From: an uncultured Porphyromonadaceae bacterium | Lineage (GTDB): Bacteria; Bacteroidota; Bacteroidia; Bacteroidales; Muribaculaceae | Length of the DNA stretch: 64,000 nt | Assembly: GCA_947175425.1 (NCBI GenBank) | Contig: CAMWMR010000003.1 | Location: 46,493 to 110,492 of the forward strand | Direction of reading: 5' to 3' | In this document: piece after piece, positions 28,344 to 37,580 of the stretch | How positions within the stretch are numbered: position 1 is the first letter of the stretch | Layout: the number at the start of each line of letters is the position of its first letter | The notes under the pieces: model-generated | Database searches by the model: none | The model's input: the letters and a program-made list of their open reading frames with translations, nothing else | Told to the model about the DNA's origin: nothing | Position numbers and translations under genes: made by a program

Positions 28344-30029
28344 TTATTCCATGAGTTTGCGGTAGCGACGGCGCGGGGGTTCTTTACCGCCGTTCTGCAT
28401 ACGCTTGTATTCCTCGTAATCGGAATAGGAGCCTTCGTAGAACACGACATTGCCGTCGCCTTCAAACGAAAGGATGTGGGTGCATATACGGTCGAGGAAC
28501 CAGCGGTCGTGACTCACAACAACGGCGCAGCCGGCAAAATCCTCCAGGCCTTCCTCAAGCGCGCGCAGAGTATTTACATCAATATCGTTGGTAGGTTCGT
28601 CAAGCAGGAGCACATTGCCCTCTTCTTTCAAAGCCATAGCCAGATGAAGTCTGTTTCGTTCACCGCCGGAGAGAACTCCGATTTTCTTTTCCTGATCGGC
28701 TCCGGTGAAATTGAAACGCGACAGATAGGCACGGGCATTGACATCGCGTCCGCCCATGCGGAAACTTTCCACACCTTGCGAAATTACTTCGTACACGGTG
28801 CGGTCGGGCAGGAGGTCGTGGTGAGTCTGGTCAACATAGGCTACTTTTACGGTCTCACCCACTTCAAACGAACCGTTATCGGGTTGTTCCTGGCCCATTA
28901 TGAGGCGGAACAGAGTTGTTTTACCTGCGCCGTTAGGACCTATTACACCGACAATGCCGTTCGGGGGCAGTGCAAAGGAAAGATCGCTGAACAATGTTTT
29001 TTTGCCGAAAGCCTTTGCAAGGTGCATTGCCTCGATAACTTTGTTGCCGAGTCGCGGGCCGTTGGGGATGAATATTTCAAGGCGTTCTTCGCGCTGGCGC
29101 TGGTCTTCGTTGAGCAGCTTGTCGTAGGAATTAAGACGCGCTTTGCCTTTAGCCTGACGGGCTTTGGGCGCCATACGCACCCATTCGAGCTCGCGCTCGA
29201 GAGTTTTGCGACGCTTGGATGCCTGTTTCTCTTCCTGTGCCATACGCTTGGTTTTTTGATCGAGCCACGAGGAGTAGTTTCCTTTCCAGGGTATACCTTC
29301 GCCGCGGTCAAGTTCGAGAATCCATCCGGCCACGTGGTCGAGGAAGTATCGGTCGTGAGTAATTGCAATAACCGTACCGGGATATTGGCGCAGGTGCTGC
29401 TCCAGCCAGTCGATACTTTCGGCATCGAGGTGGTTGGTAGGTTCGTCGAGCAAGAGCACATCGGGTTGCTGCAACAACAGTCGGCAAAGAGCCACACGGC
29501 GGCGTTCACCTCCCGAGAGTGTTGTTACCGGCTGGTCGTCGGGTGGACACTGCAAGGCATCCATGGCACGCTCGAGTTTGGAATCGATGTTCCAGGCGTC
29601 GGCGGCATCGAGGGCATCCTGCAGTTCGGCCTGACGGGCGATAAGAGCGTCCATTTTATCGGGATTCTCAAGCACGTCGGGGTCGGCGAACGATTCATTC
29701 ACCTTTTCAAACTCAGCCAGGAGATCCATAACGGGCTGCACACCTTCGCGAACAATTTCTATAACGGTTTTGGAAGGGTCGAGCTTCGGTTCCTGTTCCA
29801 GATAACCTACGGTATAGCCGGGCGAGAACACAACTTCACCCTGATAGTCCTTATCGATTCCTGCTATAATTTTAAGGAGGGAGGATTTACCGGAACCGTT
29901 GAGACCGATAATACCAATTTTGGCGCCATAAAAGAATGACAGATAAATATTCTTTAGCACCTGTTTTTGCGGCGGGTAGGTTTTGCTGACACCCACCATT
30001 GAGAATATAATTTTTTTATCGTCGGCCAT
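28344..30029 (-). CDS. ettA: Energy-dependent translational throttle protein, ABC-F ATPase
   Basis: 561 residues from MADDKKIIF; a start nine codons upstream is possible but adds a non-conserved stretch. Two ABC domains: Walker A GLNGSGKSS (42-50) and GPNGAGKTT; signatures LSGGERRRVAL and LSGGERNRLHL; Walker B LLLDEPTNHLD and LLLDEPTNDID. No membrane segments. ABC-F proteins bind the ribosomal E site and respond to the ATP/ADP ratio; the short linker and tail fit EttA better than resistance-type members. It lies 33 nt after def. Confidence 0.93.
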   Translation of the reverse strand: MADDKKIIFSMVGVSKTYPPQKQVLKNIYLSFFYGAKIGIIGLNGSGKSSLLKIIAGIDKDYQGEVVFSPGYTVGYLEQEPKLDPSKTVIEIVREGVQPVMDLLAEFEKVNESFADPDVLENPDKMDALIARQAELQDALDAADAWNIDSKLERAMDALQCPPDDQPVTTLSGGERRRVALCRLLLQQPDVLLLDEPTNHLDAESIDWLEQHLRQYPGTVIAITHDRYFLDHVAGWILELDRGEGIPWKGNYSSWLDQKTKRMAQEEKQASKRRKTLERELEWVRMAPKARQAKGKARLNSYDKLLNEDQRQREERLEIFIPNGPRLGNKVIEAMHLAKAFGKKTLFSDLSFALPPNGIVGVIGPNGAGKTTLFRLIMGQEQPDNGSFEVGETVKVAYVDQTHHDLLPDRTVYEVISQGVESFRMGGRDVNARAYLSRFNFTGADQEKKIGVLSGGERNRLHLAMALKEEGNVLLLDEPTNDIDVNTLRALEEGLEDFAGCAVVVSHDRWFLDRICTHILSFEGDGNVVFYEGSYSDYEEYKRMQNGGKEPPRRRYRKLME

Positions 30030-30062
30030 ATTGCTGTTTGTGTGTTTATGATGCAATTCAGT

Positions 30063-30635
30063 TTAACGGCGGCGCTTTGCACCGGGAGCAAAGCGTACCG
30101 GATAATCTACGGCGATATTTCCCGAGCTGATGCGATTAAGTTTGGCACGGATGAGCTGTTTGCGGATACCGGAGAGGTGGTCGATAAAAAGCTTTCCGTC
30201 CAGATGATCGCATTCGTGCTGAACTATGCGAGCGAGGAAACCCGAAATTTCTTCGGTATGTTCATTGAAATCTTCGTCGAGCCATGTAAGGCGGATGTGC
30301 TCCACGCGGGGAACGCTTTCGGAAATTCCGGGTAGGCTGAGGCAACCTTCGGAACGCGATATCGGGTCTCCGTCAAGAATTTCTATTTCCGGATTGATGA
30401 GACAGAATTTACGGCCGGCACATTCGGGAAAAGAATCGGAAACCGGGTCGGCATCAATAACAACAAGAGCAATGTTCTTTCCGATTTGCGGAGCTGCCAG
30501 ACCAACACCCTCGCTCTCGTACATTGCATCGAACATTTGGGCAACCAATTCTTTAATGCCCTCGGTATCTTTTTCAAGCGGTTCGGACTCTTTGCGAAGC
30601 ACAGGGTGTCCGTAAAGATATACAGGAAGTTTCAT
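30063..30635 (-). CDS. def: Peptide deformylase
   Basis: 190 residues. It removes the formyl group from nascent N-terminal methionine. All three motifs are seen: GVGLAAPQ (43-50), EGCLS with metal ligand Cys98, and HECDH with His140, Glu141 and His144. The start overlaps the ruvX stop (ATGA). Translation-linked neighbours (ettA) suggest one housekeeping operon. Confidence 0.97.
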   Translation of the reverse strand: MKLPVYLYGHPVLRKESEPLEKDTEGIKELVAQMFDAMYESEGVGLAAPQIGKNIALVVIDADPVSDSFPECAGRKFCLINPEIEILDGDPISRSEGCLSLPGISESVPRVEHIRLTWLDEDFNEHTEEISGFLARIVQHECDHLDGKLFIDHLSGIRKQLIRAKLNRISSGNIAVDYPVRFAPGAKRRR

Positions 30636-31066
30636 AATGAGTTTAATTGCTGATATTGACGACTTTCAAGAAAGTCGTTAAGTATAATGGTCGCTGAAAT
30701 TTCATCGACGAGAGCTTTGTCGCGACGCGCCATTTTTTTCAGTCCGCCATCGAGCATGGCTCTGTGGGCAAGTACCGAAGTAAAACGCTCGTCGAAGAAC
30801 ACAACGGGAATTTGGGGAATAGCTTTTTTGAGCCTGTCGATTGCAGGACGAAGCCAGCGTGTACTTTCCGACGGATTGCCGTGCATGTCGCGCGGTTCTC
30901 CAACGACAATCATGTCCACACCCTCGCGTGCGGCATAAGCGGAAACAAATTCAATCAATCCGGAAGTGGCAACCGTGCCAATTCCGGAAGCTACTATACG
31001 CATTGAATCCGTTGCAGCTATACCGCAGCGTTTTCGTCCGAAATCTATTGCTAAAAGGCGTCCCAT
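30632..31066 (-). CDS. ruvX: Putative Holliday junction resolvase / pre-16S rRNA nuclease, YqgF family
   Basis: 144 residues from the ATG at 31066, beginning MGRLLAIDFGRKRCGIAATD as in the family. An RNase H-like fold with acidic residues in AIDFG, VVGEP and DERFTS (FFDERFTSVLA). In E. coli YqgF matures the 5' end of 16S rRNA; a resolvase role is also proposed. The -7 box is only 8 nt upstream of the start codon, so the mRNA may be nearly leaderless. Confidence 0.93.
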   Translation of the reverse strand: MGRLLAIDFGRKRCGIAATDSMRIVASGIGTVATSGLIEFVSAYAAREGVDMIVVGEPRDMHGNPSESTRWLRPAIDRLKKAIPQIPVVFFDERFTSVLAHRAMLDGGLKKMARRDKALVDEISATIILNDFLESRQYQQLNSL

Positions 31067-31074
31067 ATATGCTG

Positions 31075-31105
31075 CAAAGTTACAAAAATTCAACGACAAC
31101 AGCAA
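31075..31105 (-). promoter_or_regulatory. Promoter of ruvX-def-ettA
   Basis: TTG (31103-31105), 20 nt, TAACTTTG (31075-31082) on the minus strand. Only eight bases separate it from the ruvX ATG, which fixes the start choice and implies little or no 5' leader. Confidence 0.75.
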
Positions 31106-31145
31106 GGTTATTTATAAGTTGGTAGGAATTGTAAAATTATTTACT

Positions 31146-31153
31146 TAATTTTG
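31146..31153 (+). promoter_or_regulatory. Putative -7 box of the glycan cassette
   Basis: TAATTTTG matches TAnnTTTG. The nearest upstream TTG (31119-31121) is 24 nt away, longer than usual, so this is tentative. The leader would be about 85 nt. Confidence 0.45.
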
Positions 31154-31244
31154 CAGTGGTGAATAACCATTATAGCGTCCCGTCTTAAAAATTAAATGTA
31201 AATTTTATATAATAAAGTTATCGGCGAAGCGTTAAATTTTATAC

Positions 31245-32276
31245 ATGGAGCATAACGTTCTATTCATAGGTCCCGGTTGCAAAGGCGGTATGACAGCTGT
31301 TATATCGTCCTATGCAAATATGTTTGCGCCTTTTCGCCGCATAATTTCATTCCGCGGCGGGAACAAGCTCAACAAGGCCGTTACCGCAGCCGCAGGACTC
31401 ATGGGAATGATTATTACTCTGGCGTTTCATCCCTCAATAAAAATTGTGCATATCCACACGGCCTCCAACAACAGCTTCCGCCGAAAAATGAAATTTGCTT
31501 CCGTCGCAAAAAAAATGGGACGCAAGGTTGTGATGCATGTACACGGAGGCGGCTTCAAGGATTTCTACAATACCGACCCCGATGGAATAAGAGAGTCGCT
31601 CCGCTCTTGTGATGCCGTTGTATGCCTGAGCGAAAAATGGGCTGATTTCTTCCGCTCCATAGGAATAGAAAATCCGTATATAGTGCGCAATCCGGTTTCT
31701 CCGGCACATCACATATCATCGCCCGACGACGGGAAAACTCATTATACATTCCTCGGGCTCATTGATGATGCAAAAGGAGTGTTCGACCTTGTGGAATGTA
31801 TTGCCGGGCAACCCGAACTGTGGCGCGGCAAAGCCGTGTTCCACCTTGGCGGCGAAGGCCCGGAAATGCCTCGCCTTAAACATATAATAGCCGAAGCCGG
31901 AATAGGCGATATAGTGATTTGCGAAGGTTGGATTGACGGACGTGCAAAGCAAAAACTTATGAGCAAAACCAATGTTTTTGTCCTGCCGTCCTATGTTGAA
32001 GGATTACCGGTATCCATTCTCGAGGCAATGAGCTATGCTCTGCCCGTTATAGCCACTCCCGTAGGGGATGTGGAATCGCTTGTGCGGAATGGCGAAAACG
32101 GCTATCTGGTAACACCGGGCGACCGTGAAGGCTTGCGCGATTCTTTGCTCAAACTCCTCGACAACGCCGCCGAACAAAAACGAATGGGCAACGAAAGTCT
32201 GCGCAAAATAGGCCCCTACATGTTGCCCAATGTAAAAAAACAATTAGACAAGTTGTACGCAACCCTATGTCCCTGA
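31245..32276 (+). CDS. GT4-type glycosyltransferase
   Basis: 343 residues, GT-B fold. The C-terminal half carries the family signature EGLPVSILEAMSYALPVIAT, with the two-Glu E(x7)E pattern, and GDVESLV. The N-terminal GPGCKGGMTAVISSYA is the acceptor-side loop. No signal peptide; probably works at the inner face of the membrane adding a sugar to a lipid-linked glycan. It overlaps the next gene by 10 bp. Sugar specificity cannot be read from sequence. Confidence 0.9.
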   Translation: MEHNVLFIGPGCKGGMTAVISSYANMFAPFRRIISFRGGNKLNKAVTAAAGLMGMIITLAFHPSIKIVHIHTASNNSFRRKMKFASVAKKMGRKVVMHVHGGGFKDFYNTDPDGIRESLRSCDAVVCLSEKWADFFRSIGIENPYIVRNPVSPAHHISSPDDGKTHYTFLGLIDDAKGVFDLVECIAGQPELWRGKAVFHLGGEGPEMPRLKHIIAEAGIGDIVICEGWIDGRAKQKLMSKTNVFVLPSYVEGLPVSILEAMSYALPVIATPVGDVESLVRNGENGYLVTPGDREGLRDSLLKLLDNAAEQKRMGNESLRKIGPYMLPNVKKQLDKLYATLCP

Positions 32277-33163
32277 CGTTAAAATATAAGTTGCTTAATC
32301 CGTTTCATTTACTGCTTCGAAAATTCGGACCGCAATGGATTGCCCTCCGATATAGAAAGTATTATGGCAAACGGATGAATAAAAAATCACCGCAGCTATA
32401 TCACGAAAAAATATTTTGGCTTCTTTACCACACCGATGTAAGCCGGTGGGGTGAACTTGCCGACAAATACGCCGTGCGCAAGTTCGTTACCGAACGCATA
32501 GGCAAAGACATTCTCCCTAAATTGCTGGGGGTATATGATAAAGCCGCCGAAATAAATTTCGACGAGCTTCCGCAATCGTTTGTACTAAAAACCAACAACG
32601 CTTGCACCACAAACATAATCGTGCACGACAAAAGCACTCTCGACATTCCGGCCACACGTAAAAGACTCGACTACTGGCTCGGAATACATTACGGCGACCT
32701 CACCGCCGAACGGCAATATACCCTTATCCCTCCAAAAATCATTTGCGAGGAAATGCTGCAGGATCATAAAAACGGCGCCGAAGGACTTATTGACTATAAA
32801 TTCGAATGTTTCGACGGCGTGCCCATGTTCTGCACAGTGTACTCCGAACGCACCGATAACACCCATTCCAAAAAATACATGATGTATAACATGGACTGGG
32901 AGCCCATGCCTCGGGTATTCGACAAAGCTTTCAAAAAGCTCCGTCTGAGCAAACCTATTCCCGTTCCGGAATGTTGGAATGAAATGAAAGAAATTGCAGC
33001 AAAACTCAGCAAGGGATTCACCTATGTGCGTGTCGACATGTATGTAATTGACGGTAAACCCGTTTTTGGAGAAATGTCATTTACCCCCGGATTCGACACC
33101 TATTATACCGAGGAATTCAATCTTGAGCTTGGAAAGCTTATAAAACTACCTGTCAAAGAATGA
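32267..33163 (+). CDS. TupA-like ATP-grasp protein
   Basis: 298 residues. Similar in layout to TupA-type ATP-grasp enzymes: YHEKIFWLLYHTD, LADKYAVRKFVTERIG, the FVLKTNN nucleotide-binding lysine segment and the metal-binding FTYVRVDMYVIDGKPVFGEM ending. The Bacillus namesake is linked to making teichuronopeptide, a peptide-bearing cell-wall polymer. Here it probably joins an amino acid or a similar carboxylate to a surface sugar. It overlaps the genes on both sides (10 and 4 bp), so it belongs to the cassette. The substrate is unknown. Confidence 0.82.
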   Translation: MSLTLKYKLLNPFHLLLRKFGPQWIALRYRKYYGKRMNKKSPQLYHEKIFWLLYHTDVSRWGELADKYAVRKFVTERIGKDILPKLLGVYDKAAEINFDELPQSFVLKTNNACTTNIIVHDKSTLDIPATRKRLDYWLGIHYGDLTAERQYTLIPPKIICEEMLQDHKNGAEGLIDYKFECFDGVPMFCTVYSERTDNTHSKKYMMYNMDWEPMPRVFDKAFKKLRLSKPIPVPECWNEMKEIAAKLSKGFTYVRVDMYVIDGKPVFGEMSFTPGFDTYYTEEFNLELGKLIKLPVKE

Positions 33164-33627
33164 AAAAAATACTTGCCGTCGCATCTTTGGGAGGTCATTG
33201 GATTCAACTCCTGCGCATTACCGCTCCAATGGAAAAGGAGTGCGAGGTGTGTTACATGAGTACACATTCCAAATGTGCCGCCATGGTAAACGGCAAAGAT
33301 TTTTTCACCCTGCCCGATTTCAGCCGCTGGGACGCCTACCGTCTTCTGCCGGCTTTCTGCAAGGCTGTTAAAGTTCTGCGGCGCACCCGTCCCGATGCCG
33401 TTATATCCACCGGTGCGGCTCCCGGCCTGGTTGTAGTTATTGCAGCACGGCTAACAGGCATACGCGCTATTTGGATTGATTCTTTCGCCAACGCATCGCA
33501 ACTCTCGATGTGCGGACGCATAGCATCCCGTATCGCTTCGGCCACTTTCACCCAATGGCCGCAACTCGCCGACAAAAATGTAGAATATGCCGGAAATGTT
33601 CTTGGCAAAACAACATCGGAAAAATGA
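33160..33627 (+). CDS. Alg14/PssD-like glycosyltransferase subunit (membrane anchor half)
   Basis: 155 residues. SLGGHWIQLLR near the N-terminus, VISTGAAPGLVVV in the middle and YAGNVLG at the end match Alg14/PssD/EpsE-type proteins, the N-terminal half of a split GT28-type transferase. A hydrophobic stretch around 100-120 may hold it to the membrane. Its stop overlaps the start of the catalytic partner (ATGA), which fits obligate pairing. Confidence 0.85.
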   Translation: MKKILAVASLGGHWIQLLRITAPMEKECEVCYMSTHSKCAAMVNGKDFFTLPDFSRWDAYRLLPAFCKAVKVLRRTRPDAVISTGAAPGLVVVIAARLTGIRAIWIDSFANASQLSMCGRIASRIASATFTQWPQLADKNVEYAGNVLGKTTSEK

Positions 33628-34091
33628 TATTCGTAACAATGGGCACGCAAATACCGTTCGACCGCTTCCTGAGGATGCTGGACGAAATTGCCCCGCTCAT
33701 GAACGGAGAGGAAATCGTGGCGCAGACTATAACCGATAAATATATCCCGCAAAATTTCAAAACTGTCGGATTCATCGCGCCCGACGCCTTCAACGACTAT
33801 ATCTGCCGTGCCCGCATCATAGTATCGCACGCAGGCATGGGCTCGATTATTTCGGCACTGGACGCCGGCAAACCCATTGTGGTGGTTCCTCGCATCGCTG
33901 CTTTGGGTGAACACCGCAACGAACATCAGCTCGCCACAGCCGACGCTCTGGAAAAGCTGGGATATATACACGTTGCCCGAAACACCGATGAGCTTCGCAA
34001 AATACTATGCGATAACAACATTGAAACTCTACGCAAAATCGACAGATGCGCACCGCAGGATTTTGTAAATGCCATCCTCGCCAAAATTTAA
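33624..34091 (+). CDS. Alg13/PssE-like glycosyltransferase subunit (catalytic half)
   Basis: 155 residues from the ATG at 33624, which overlaps the preceding stop and starts MIFVTMGTQIPFDRFLR as in the family. It has SHAGMGSIISALDAGKPIVVVPR, split here as the UDP-sugar binding loop (SHAGMG...PIVVVPR), and HQLATADALEKLG. With its neighbour it should form a two-part transferase adding a GlcNAc- or glucuronate-type sugar to a lipid carrier. Last gene of the cassette, 42 nt before tkt. Confidence 0.86.
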   Translation: MIFVTMGTQIPFDRFLRMLDEIAPLMNGEEIVAQTITDKYIPQNFKTVGFIAPDAFNDYICRARIIVSHAGMGSIISALDAGKPIVVVPRIAALGEHRNEHQLATADALEKLGYIHVARNTDELRKILCDNNIETLRKIDRCAPQDFVNAILAKI

Positions 34092-34133
34092 TAAGGAGCA
34101 ATCCGTATCCACCCTTACAAAGTTCTACTTTTT

Positions 34134-36164
34134 ATGGATTCAAAATTAATGACCCGCGCGGCAGACAACATTCGCATTCTCGCCGCTTCAATGGTTGAAA
34201 AAGCTAAATCAGGACATCCCGGCGGAGCAATGGGAGGAGCCGATTATGTTAACGTGCTCTACTCCAAGTTCATTGTCACCGACCCGGAAAATCCCACATG
34301 GTTCGCGCGCGACCGCTTCTTCCTCGACCCCGGCCACATGTCGCCCATGCTCTATTCGGTGCTGGCATTGTACGGCCACTACACTCTTGCCGAACTTCAG
34401 CAATTCCGCCAGTGGGGTTCCGTTACTCCCGGCCACCCTGAAGCCGACCCTGAAAGAGGAGTTGAAAACACATCAGGCCCACTCGGACAAGGACACACAA
34501 TGGCTGTTGGATGCGCCATTGCCGAACGTTTCCTGCAGGCTCGCTTCGGCGATGTTGTGGCTCACAAAACCTATGCTTTCATCTCCGACGGAGGCATTCA
34601 GGAGGAAATTTCGCAGGGAGCGGGACGAATTGCCGGATTCCTGGGTCTCTCCAATCTTATAATGTTTTACGACTGCAACGGCATCCAGCTGTCCACAACA
34701 GTCGATGCGGTAGACACCGAAGACTATGCCGCAAAATATCGCGCATGGCACTGGCATGTGATTGAAATCGACGGCAACGACCCCTCTGCAATTGCAAATG
34801 CCATTACCGAGGCTCAGGCGCAAACCGAAAAGCCCACCTTAATTATAGGGCGTACAATTATGGGCAAAGGAGCTTGCACCGCCAACGGCGATTCATTCGA
34901 AAACCAATGTTCCACCCACGGACAGCCCCTCAGCAAAAGCGGTGCCGACTACAATGCCACCGTCAAAGCTCTCGGAGGCGACCCCGAAAACCCCTGGCAG
35001 ATTTTCGAGGAAACCAAGCAGCTCTACGATGAACGCCGGAAGGAACTCAAAGAAATCGTTGCCCGTCGCAATCAACAGTACCGCGAATGGGCTGACGCAA
35101 ATCCCGCCCTGGCCATTGAGCTTAAATCATGGCTGGAAGGCGTAATTCCTCAAATCGACTACACTGCCATCGTTCACAAGGCAAACATCGCCACACGCAC
35201 AGCATCGGCCGATGTTCTTGGTGTCCTTGCCGAAAAAGTTGGCAATATGATTGTTTCCTCGGCCGACCTCGCAAACAGCGATAAAACCGACGGATTCCTC
35301 AAAAAGACACATGCACTTGCCAACGGCGATTTCAGCGGAGCATTCCTTCAGGCCGGCGTTGCCGAGCTCACCATGGCGGCAATAATGAACGGTATAGCTC
35401 TTCACGGAGGCCTTATCGCCGCCTGCGGAACGTTCTTTGTGTTCTCCGACTACATGAAACCCGCCGTCCGCATGGCCGCCCTCATGGAACTGCCGGTTAA
35501 ATACATCTGGTCGCACGATGCATTCCGTGTAGGCGAAGACGGTCCTACTCATGAACCTATCGAGCAGGAGGCACAGCTTCGACTCATGGAACAGATTCGC
35601 AACTTCAGCGGACGTCCGTCCATGTTGGTACTGCGCCCCGCCGATGCCGCCGAAACCTCGGTAGCCTACAAAATGGCAATGGAAAACAAATACACTCCCA
35701 CCGCTCTCATTCTTTCACGCCAGGACATAAAAGACCTCCCCGCGCCCGAAGGAACTACCCGTGCACAGGCGGCTCTTGGCGCCGAACGGGGAGGATACAC
35801 AGTTTTCGCGCCGGAAGGAACTCCCGACATTGTTCTTGTAGGAAACGGCTCGGAAGTTTCAACACTTGCCGAAGTTGCTTTGCTCCTGAAGGCCGATGGT
35901 ATAAAAGCATCTCTGGTATCAATGCCTTCCTCGGGACTTTTCAACGAACAATCTGAAGATTATCGACTGAGCGTTCTACCTCTTGGAGTTCCTCAGTTCG
36001 GACTCACTGCCGGACTTCCCGTTTCACTGTACACCATAAAAGGCTTCAACGGAACAGTTCACGGAATGGAACGCTTCGGTGCCTCGGCTCCTTATACTGT
36101 TCTTGACGAAAAATTCGGTTTCACACCGCAACAGGTATACGAAAAAGTAAAATCTATACTGTAA
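34134..36164 (+). CDS. tkt: Transketolase
   Basis: 676 residues, full length. It moves two-carbon units between ketoses and aldoses in the pentose phosphate pathway. KSGHPGGAMGGAD near the N-terminus, GPLGQG, the thiamine-diphosphate/metal segment SDGGIQEEISQ...YDCNGIQL (about 150-187) and the pyrimidine-domain HDAFRVGEDGPTHEPIEQ are present. Length and the single fused chain match TktA rather than split transketolases. A hairpin lies after the stop. Confidence 0.96.
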   Translation: MDSKLMTRAADNIRILAASMVEKAKSGHPGGAMGGADYVNVLYSKFIVTDPENPTWFARDRFFLDPGHMSPMLYSVLALYGHYTLAELQQFRQWGSVTPGHPEADPERGVENTSGPLGQGHTMAVGCAIAERFLQARFGDVVAHKTYAFISDGGIQEEISQGAGRIAGFLGLSNLIMFYDCNGIQLSTTVDAVDTEDYAAKYRAWHWHVIEIDGNDPSAIANAITEAQAQTEKPTLIIGRTIMGKGACTANGDSFENQCSTHGQPLSKSGADYNATVKALGGDPENPWQIFEETKQLYDERRKELKEIVARRNQQYREWADANPALAIELKSWLEGVIPQIDYTAIVHKANIATRTASADVLGVLAEKVGNMIVSSADLANSDKTDGFLKKTHALANGDFSGAFLQAGVAELTMAAIMNGIALHGGLIAACGTFFVFSDYMKPAVRMAALMELPVKYIWSHDAFRVGEDGPTHEPIEQEAQLRLMEQIRNFSGRPSMLVLRPADAAETSVAYKMAMENKYTPTALILSRQDIKDLPAPEGTTRAQAALGAERGGYTVFAPEGTPDIVLVGNGSEVSTLAEVALLLKADGIKASLVSMPSSGLFNEQSEDYRLSVLPLGVPQFGLTAGLPVSLYTIKGFNGTVHGMERFGASAPYTVLDEKFGFTPQQVYEKVKSIL

Positions 36165-36172
36165 CACCACAC

Positions 36173-36203
36173 TGCCTGCGGCATAAAAGCAAGGCCGCAG
36201 GCA
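36173..36203 (+). terminator. Hairpin after tkt (weak terminator)
   Basis: TGCCTGCGGC and GCCGCAGGCA form a perfect 10-bp stem with an 11-nt loop 8 nt after the tkt stop. There is no T-run after it, so termination efficiency is doubtful; it may protect the 3' end. Confidence 0.5.
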
Positions 36204-36276
36204 CTCAAAGTGTTAAAACAGCAAGGAAAATTACACAATTTTCATGATTTTAAGTTATTAAATGAAAAAATTGTTG

Positions 36277-36284
36277 TACCTTAG
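36277..36284 (+). promoter_or_regulatory. Putative promoter -7 box of the OmpA gene
   Basis: TACCTTAG, one base off TAnnTTTG, 54 nt before the start codon. The -33 element is unclear. Given the extreme codon bias of the gene a strong promoter is expected, so the true site may differ. Confidence 0.4.
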
Positions 36285-36338
36285 CGCTCAAATTTAAGTT
36301 GGAATAATAACATTCATCCAATAAACAGCTCATAAACT

Positions 36339-37562
36339 ATGAAAAAAGCTACTCTCATCGCATGTGCATGTGCCCTCTTTATGGGTGCTCAAGCCGCAGG
36401 TGCTCAGGAAGTTGCTCAGGAACTTACCTACCAGCCCGACCCCTCTCAGGGCGTGCTCCTCAACGGCATGAAAGACAACTGGTTCATCACCCTCGAAGGC
36501 GGTGCCAGCTTCTATCTGGCCGACAAGAGCGTTCATCGCGACGTTGCCGACCGCTTTATGCCAGCCGCTTCTATCTACGGTGGCAAGTGGTTCTCCCCCG
36601 TTTTCGGTGGTCGCTTCGGTGTTAACTACCTCGGTCTTAAAGGCCTTGCTACAGGTCCCGAATATTTTGGTGTTCTTCGTGGCGAAACCGTTGACGGAGG
36701 CAAATACTACAAGACCAAATATGCAGAAATCGGTCCGGTATTCGACCTCATGATCAACCTCACCAACTGGTGGTGCGGCTACAAACCCAACCGCGTTTAC
36801 AACGCTGTAGGTTACGTAGGCGCAGGTGCTTACTTCACCCTCACCAACCAATACAACGAACAGGGCAAGAGCGAAGGTTTCAAGCACGTAGAAAACGAAA
36901 TCATGACTCTTCGCGTAGGTCTTATCAACTACTTCCGCATCAGCAAACAGATGCAGCTTTCTCTTGACCTCCGCTTCAGCGGCCTCGACGGCCTCCAGAA
37001 CTGCGGTGGTGCCCGCTGGAACGAAAAATACGGTTCCATCCAGGCTTACCTCGGTTTCACCTACAACTTCAAGAAACGCGACTGGACAGCTCCCATGGTT
37101 CCCGTTTGTCCCGAACCTGAAAACTGCGACGCTCTTCGCGCTCGCCTCGCTGCCGCCGATGCACGCATCGCCGACCTCGAAGCTCAGCTCAAAGAATGCC
37201 TCAACCGTCCTGTTGAAACTGTTGTTGAAAACAACGGTCCTCTCGCTACCGTATACTACCCCATCGGTGTTTCCCGCCTCAGCCGCGAAAACCAGCGCGT
37301 AGTTAAAGCTATCGCTTATGTCATGACCCAGAACCCCGACAAGAAATACACTCTTACCGGCTGGGCCGACAACTACACCGGTACCGACAAAATCAACATG
37401 CGTCTCCGCGAAAACCGTGTTAACGGTGTGAAGAACCTCCTCGTTAAGAACGGTGTTGCCGAAAGCCAGCTCAACGCTACTACCAACAACGGCAACCTCT
37501 CCGACCTTGGCGAAAAGTGCGTAGCTCTCGACCGCGCCGTAACTATCGAAGAAGCTAAATAA
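36339..37562 (+). CDS. Major OmpA-family outer membrane protein
   Basis: 407 residues. Signal peptide (1-20, ending AAGAQ). Residues 40-255 are a beta-barrel region with alternating aromatic residues. A short coiled segment (CDALRARLAAADARIADLE, about 265-285) and an OmpA C-terminal peptidoglycan-binding domain (about 300-407, with LTGWADNYTGTDKINMRLRENR) follow. Codon use is very biased (mainly GGT/GGC, CTC/CTT, AAC, GAA), typical of an abundant protein. Probably links the outer membrane to peptidoglycan. Strong terminator at 37581. Confidence 0.92.
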   Translation: MKKATLIACACALFMGAQAAGAQEVAQELTYQPDPSQGVLLNGMKDNWFITLEGGASFYLADKSVHRDVADRFMPAASIYGGKWFSPVFGGRFGVNYLGLKGLATGPEYFGVLRGETVDGGKYYKTKYAEIGPVFDLMINLTNWWCGYKPNRVYNAVGYVGAGAYFTLTNQYNEQGKSEGFKHVENEIMTLRVGLINYFRISKQMQLSLDLRFSGLDGLQNCGGARWNEKYGSIQAYLGFTYNFKKRDWTAPMVPVCPEPENCDALRARLAAADARIADLEAQLKECLNRPVETVVENNGPLATVYYPIGVSRLSRENQRVVKAIAYVMTQNPDKKYTLTGWADNYTGTDKINMRLRENRVNGVKNLLVKNGVAESQLNATTNNGNLSDLGEKCVALDRAVTIEEAK

Positions 37563-37580
37563 TAAAAATCTCCGATATTC

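Noticed and set aside
28476..29939. A 487-codon frame opposite ettA
   Set aside because: Antisense shadow; ABC-F motifs on the minus strand are complete.
31245..34091. Recently transferred genomic island
   Set aside because: Base composition and codon use look like the neighbours, and no integrase, tRNA or repeat borders are seen.
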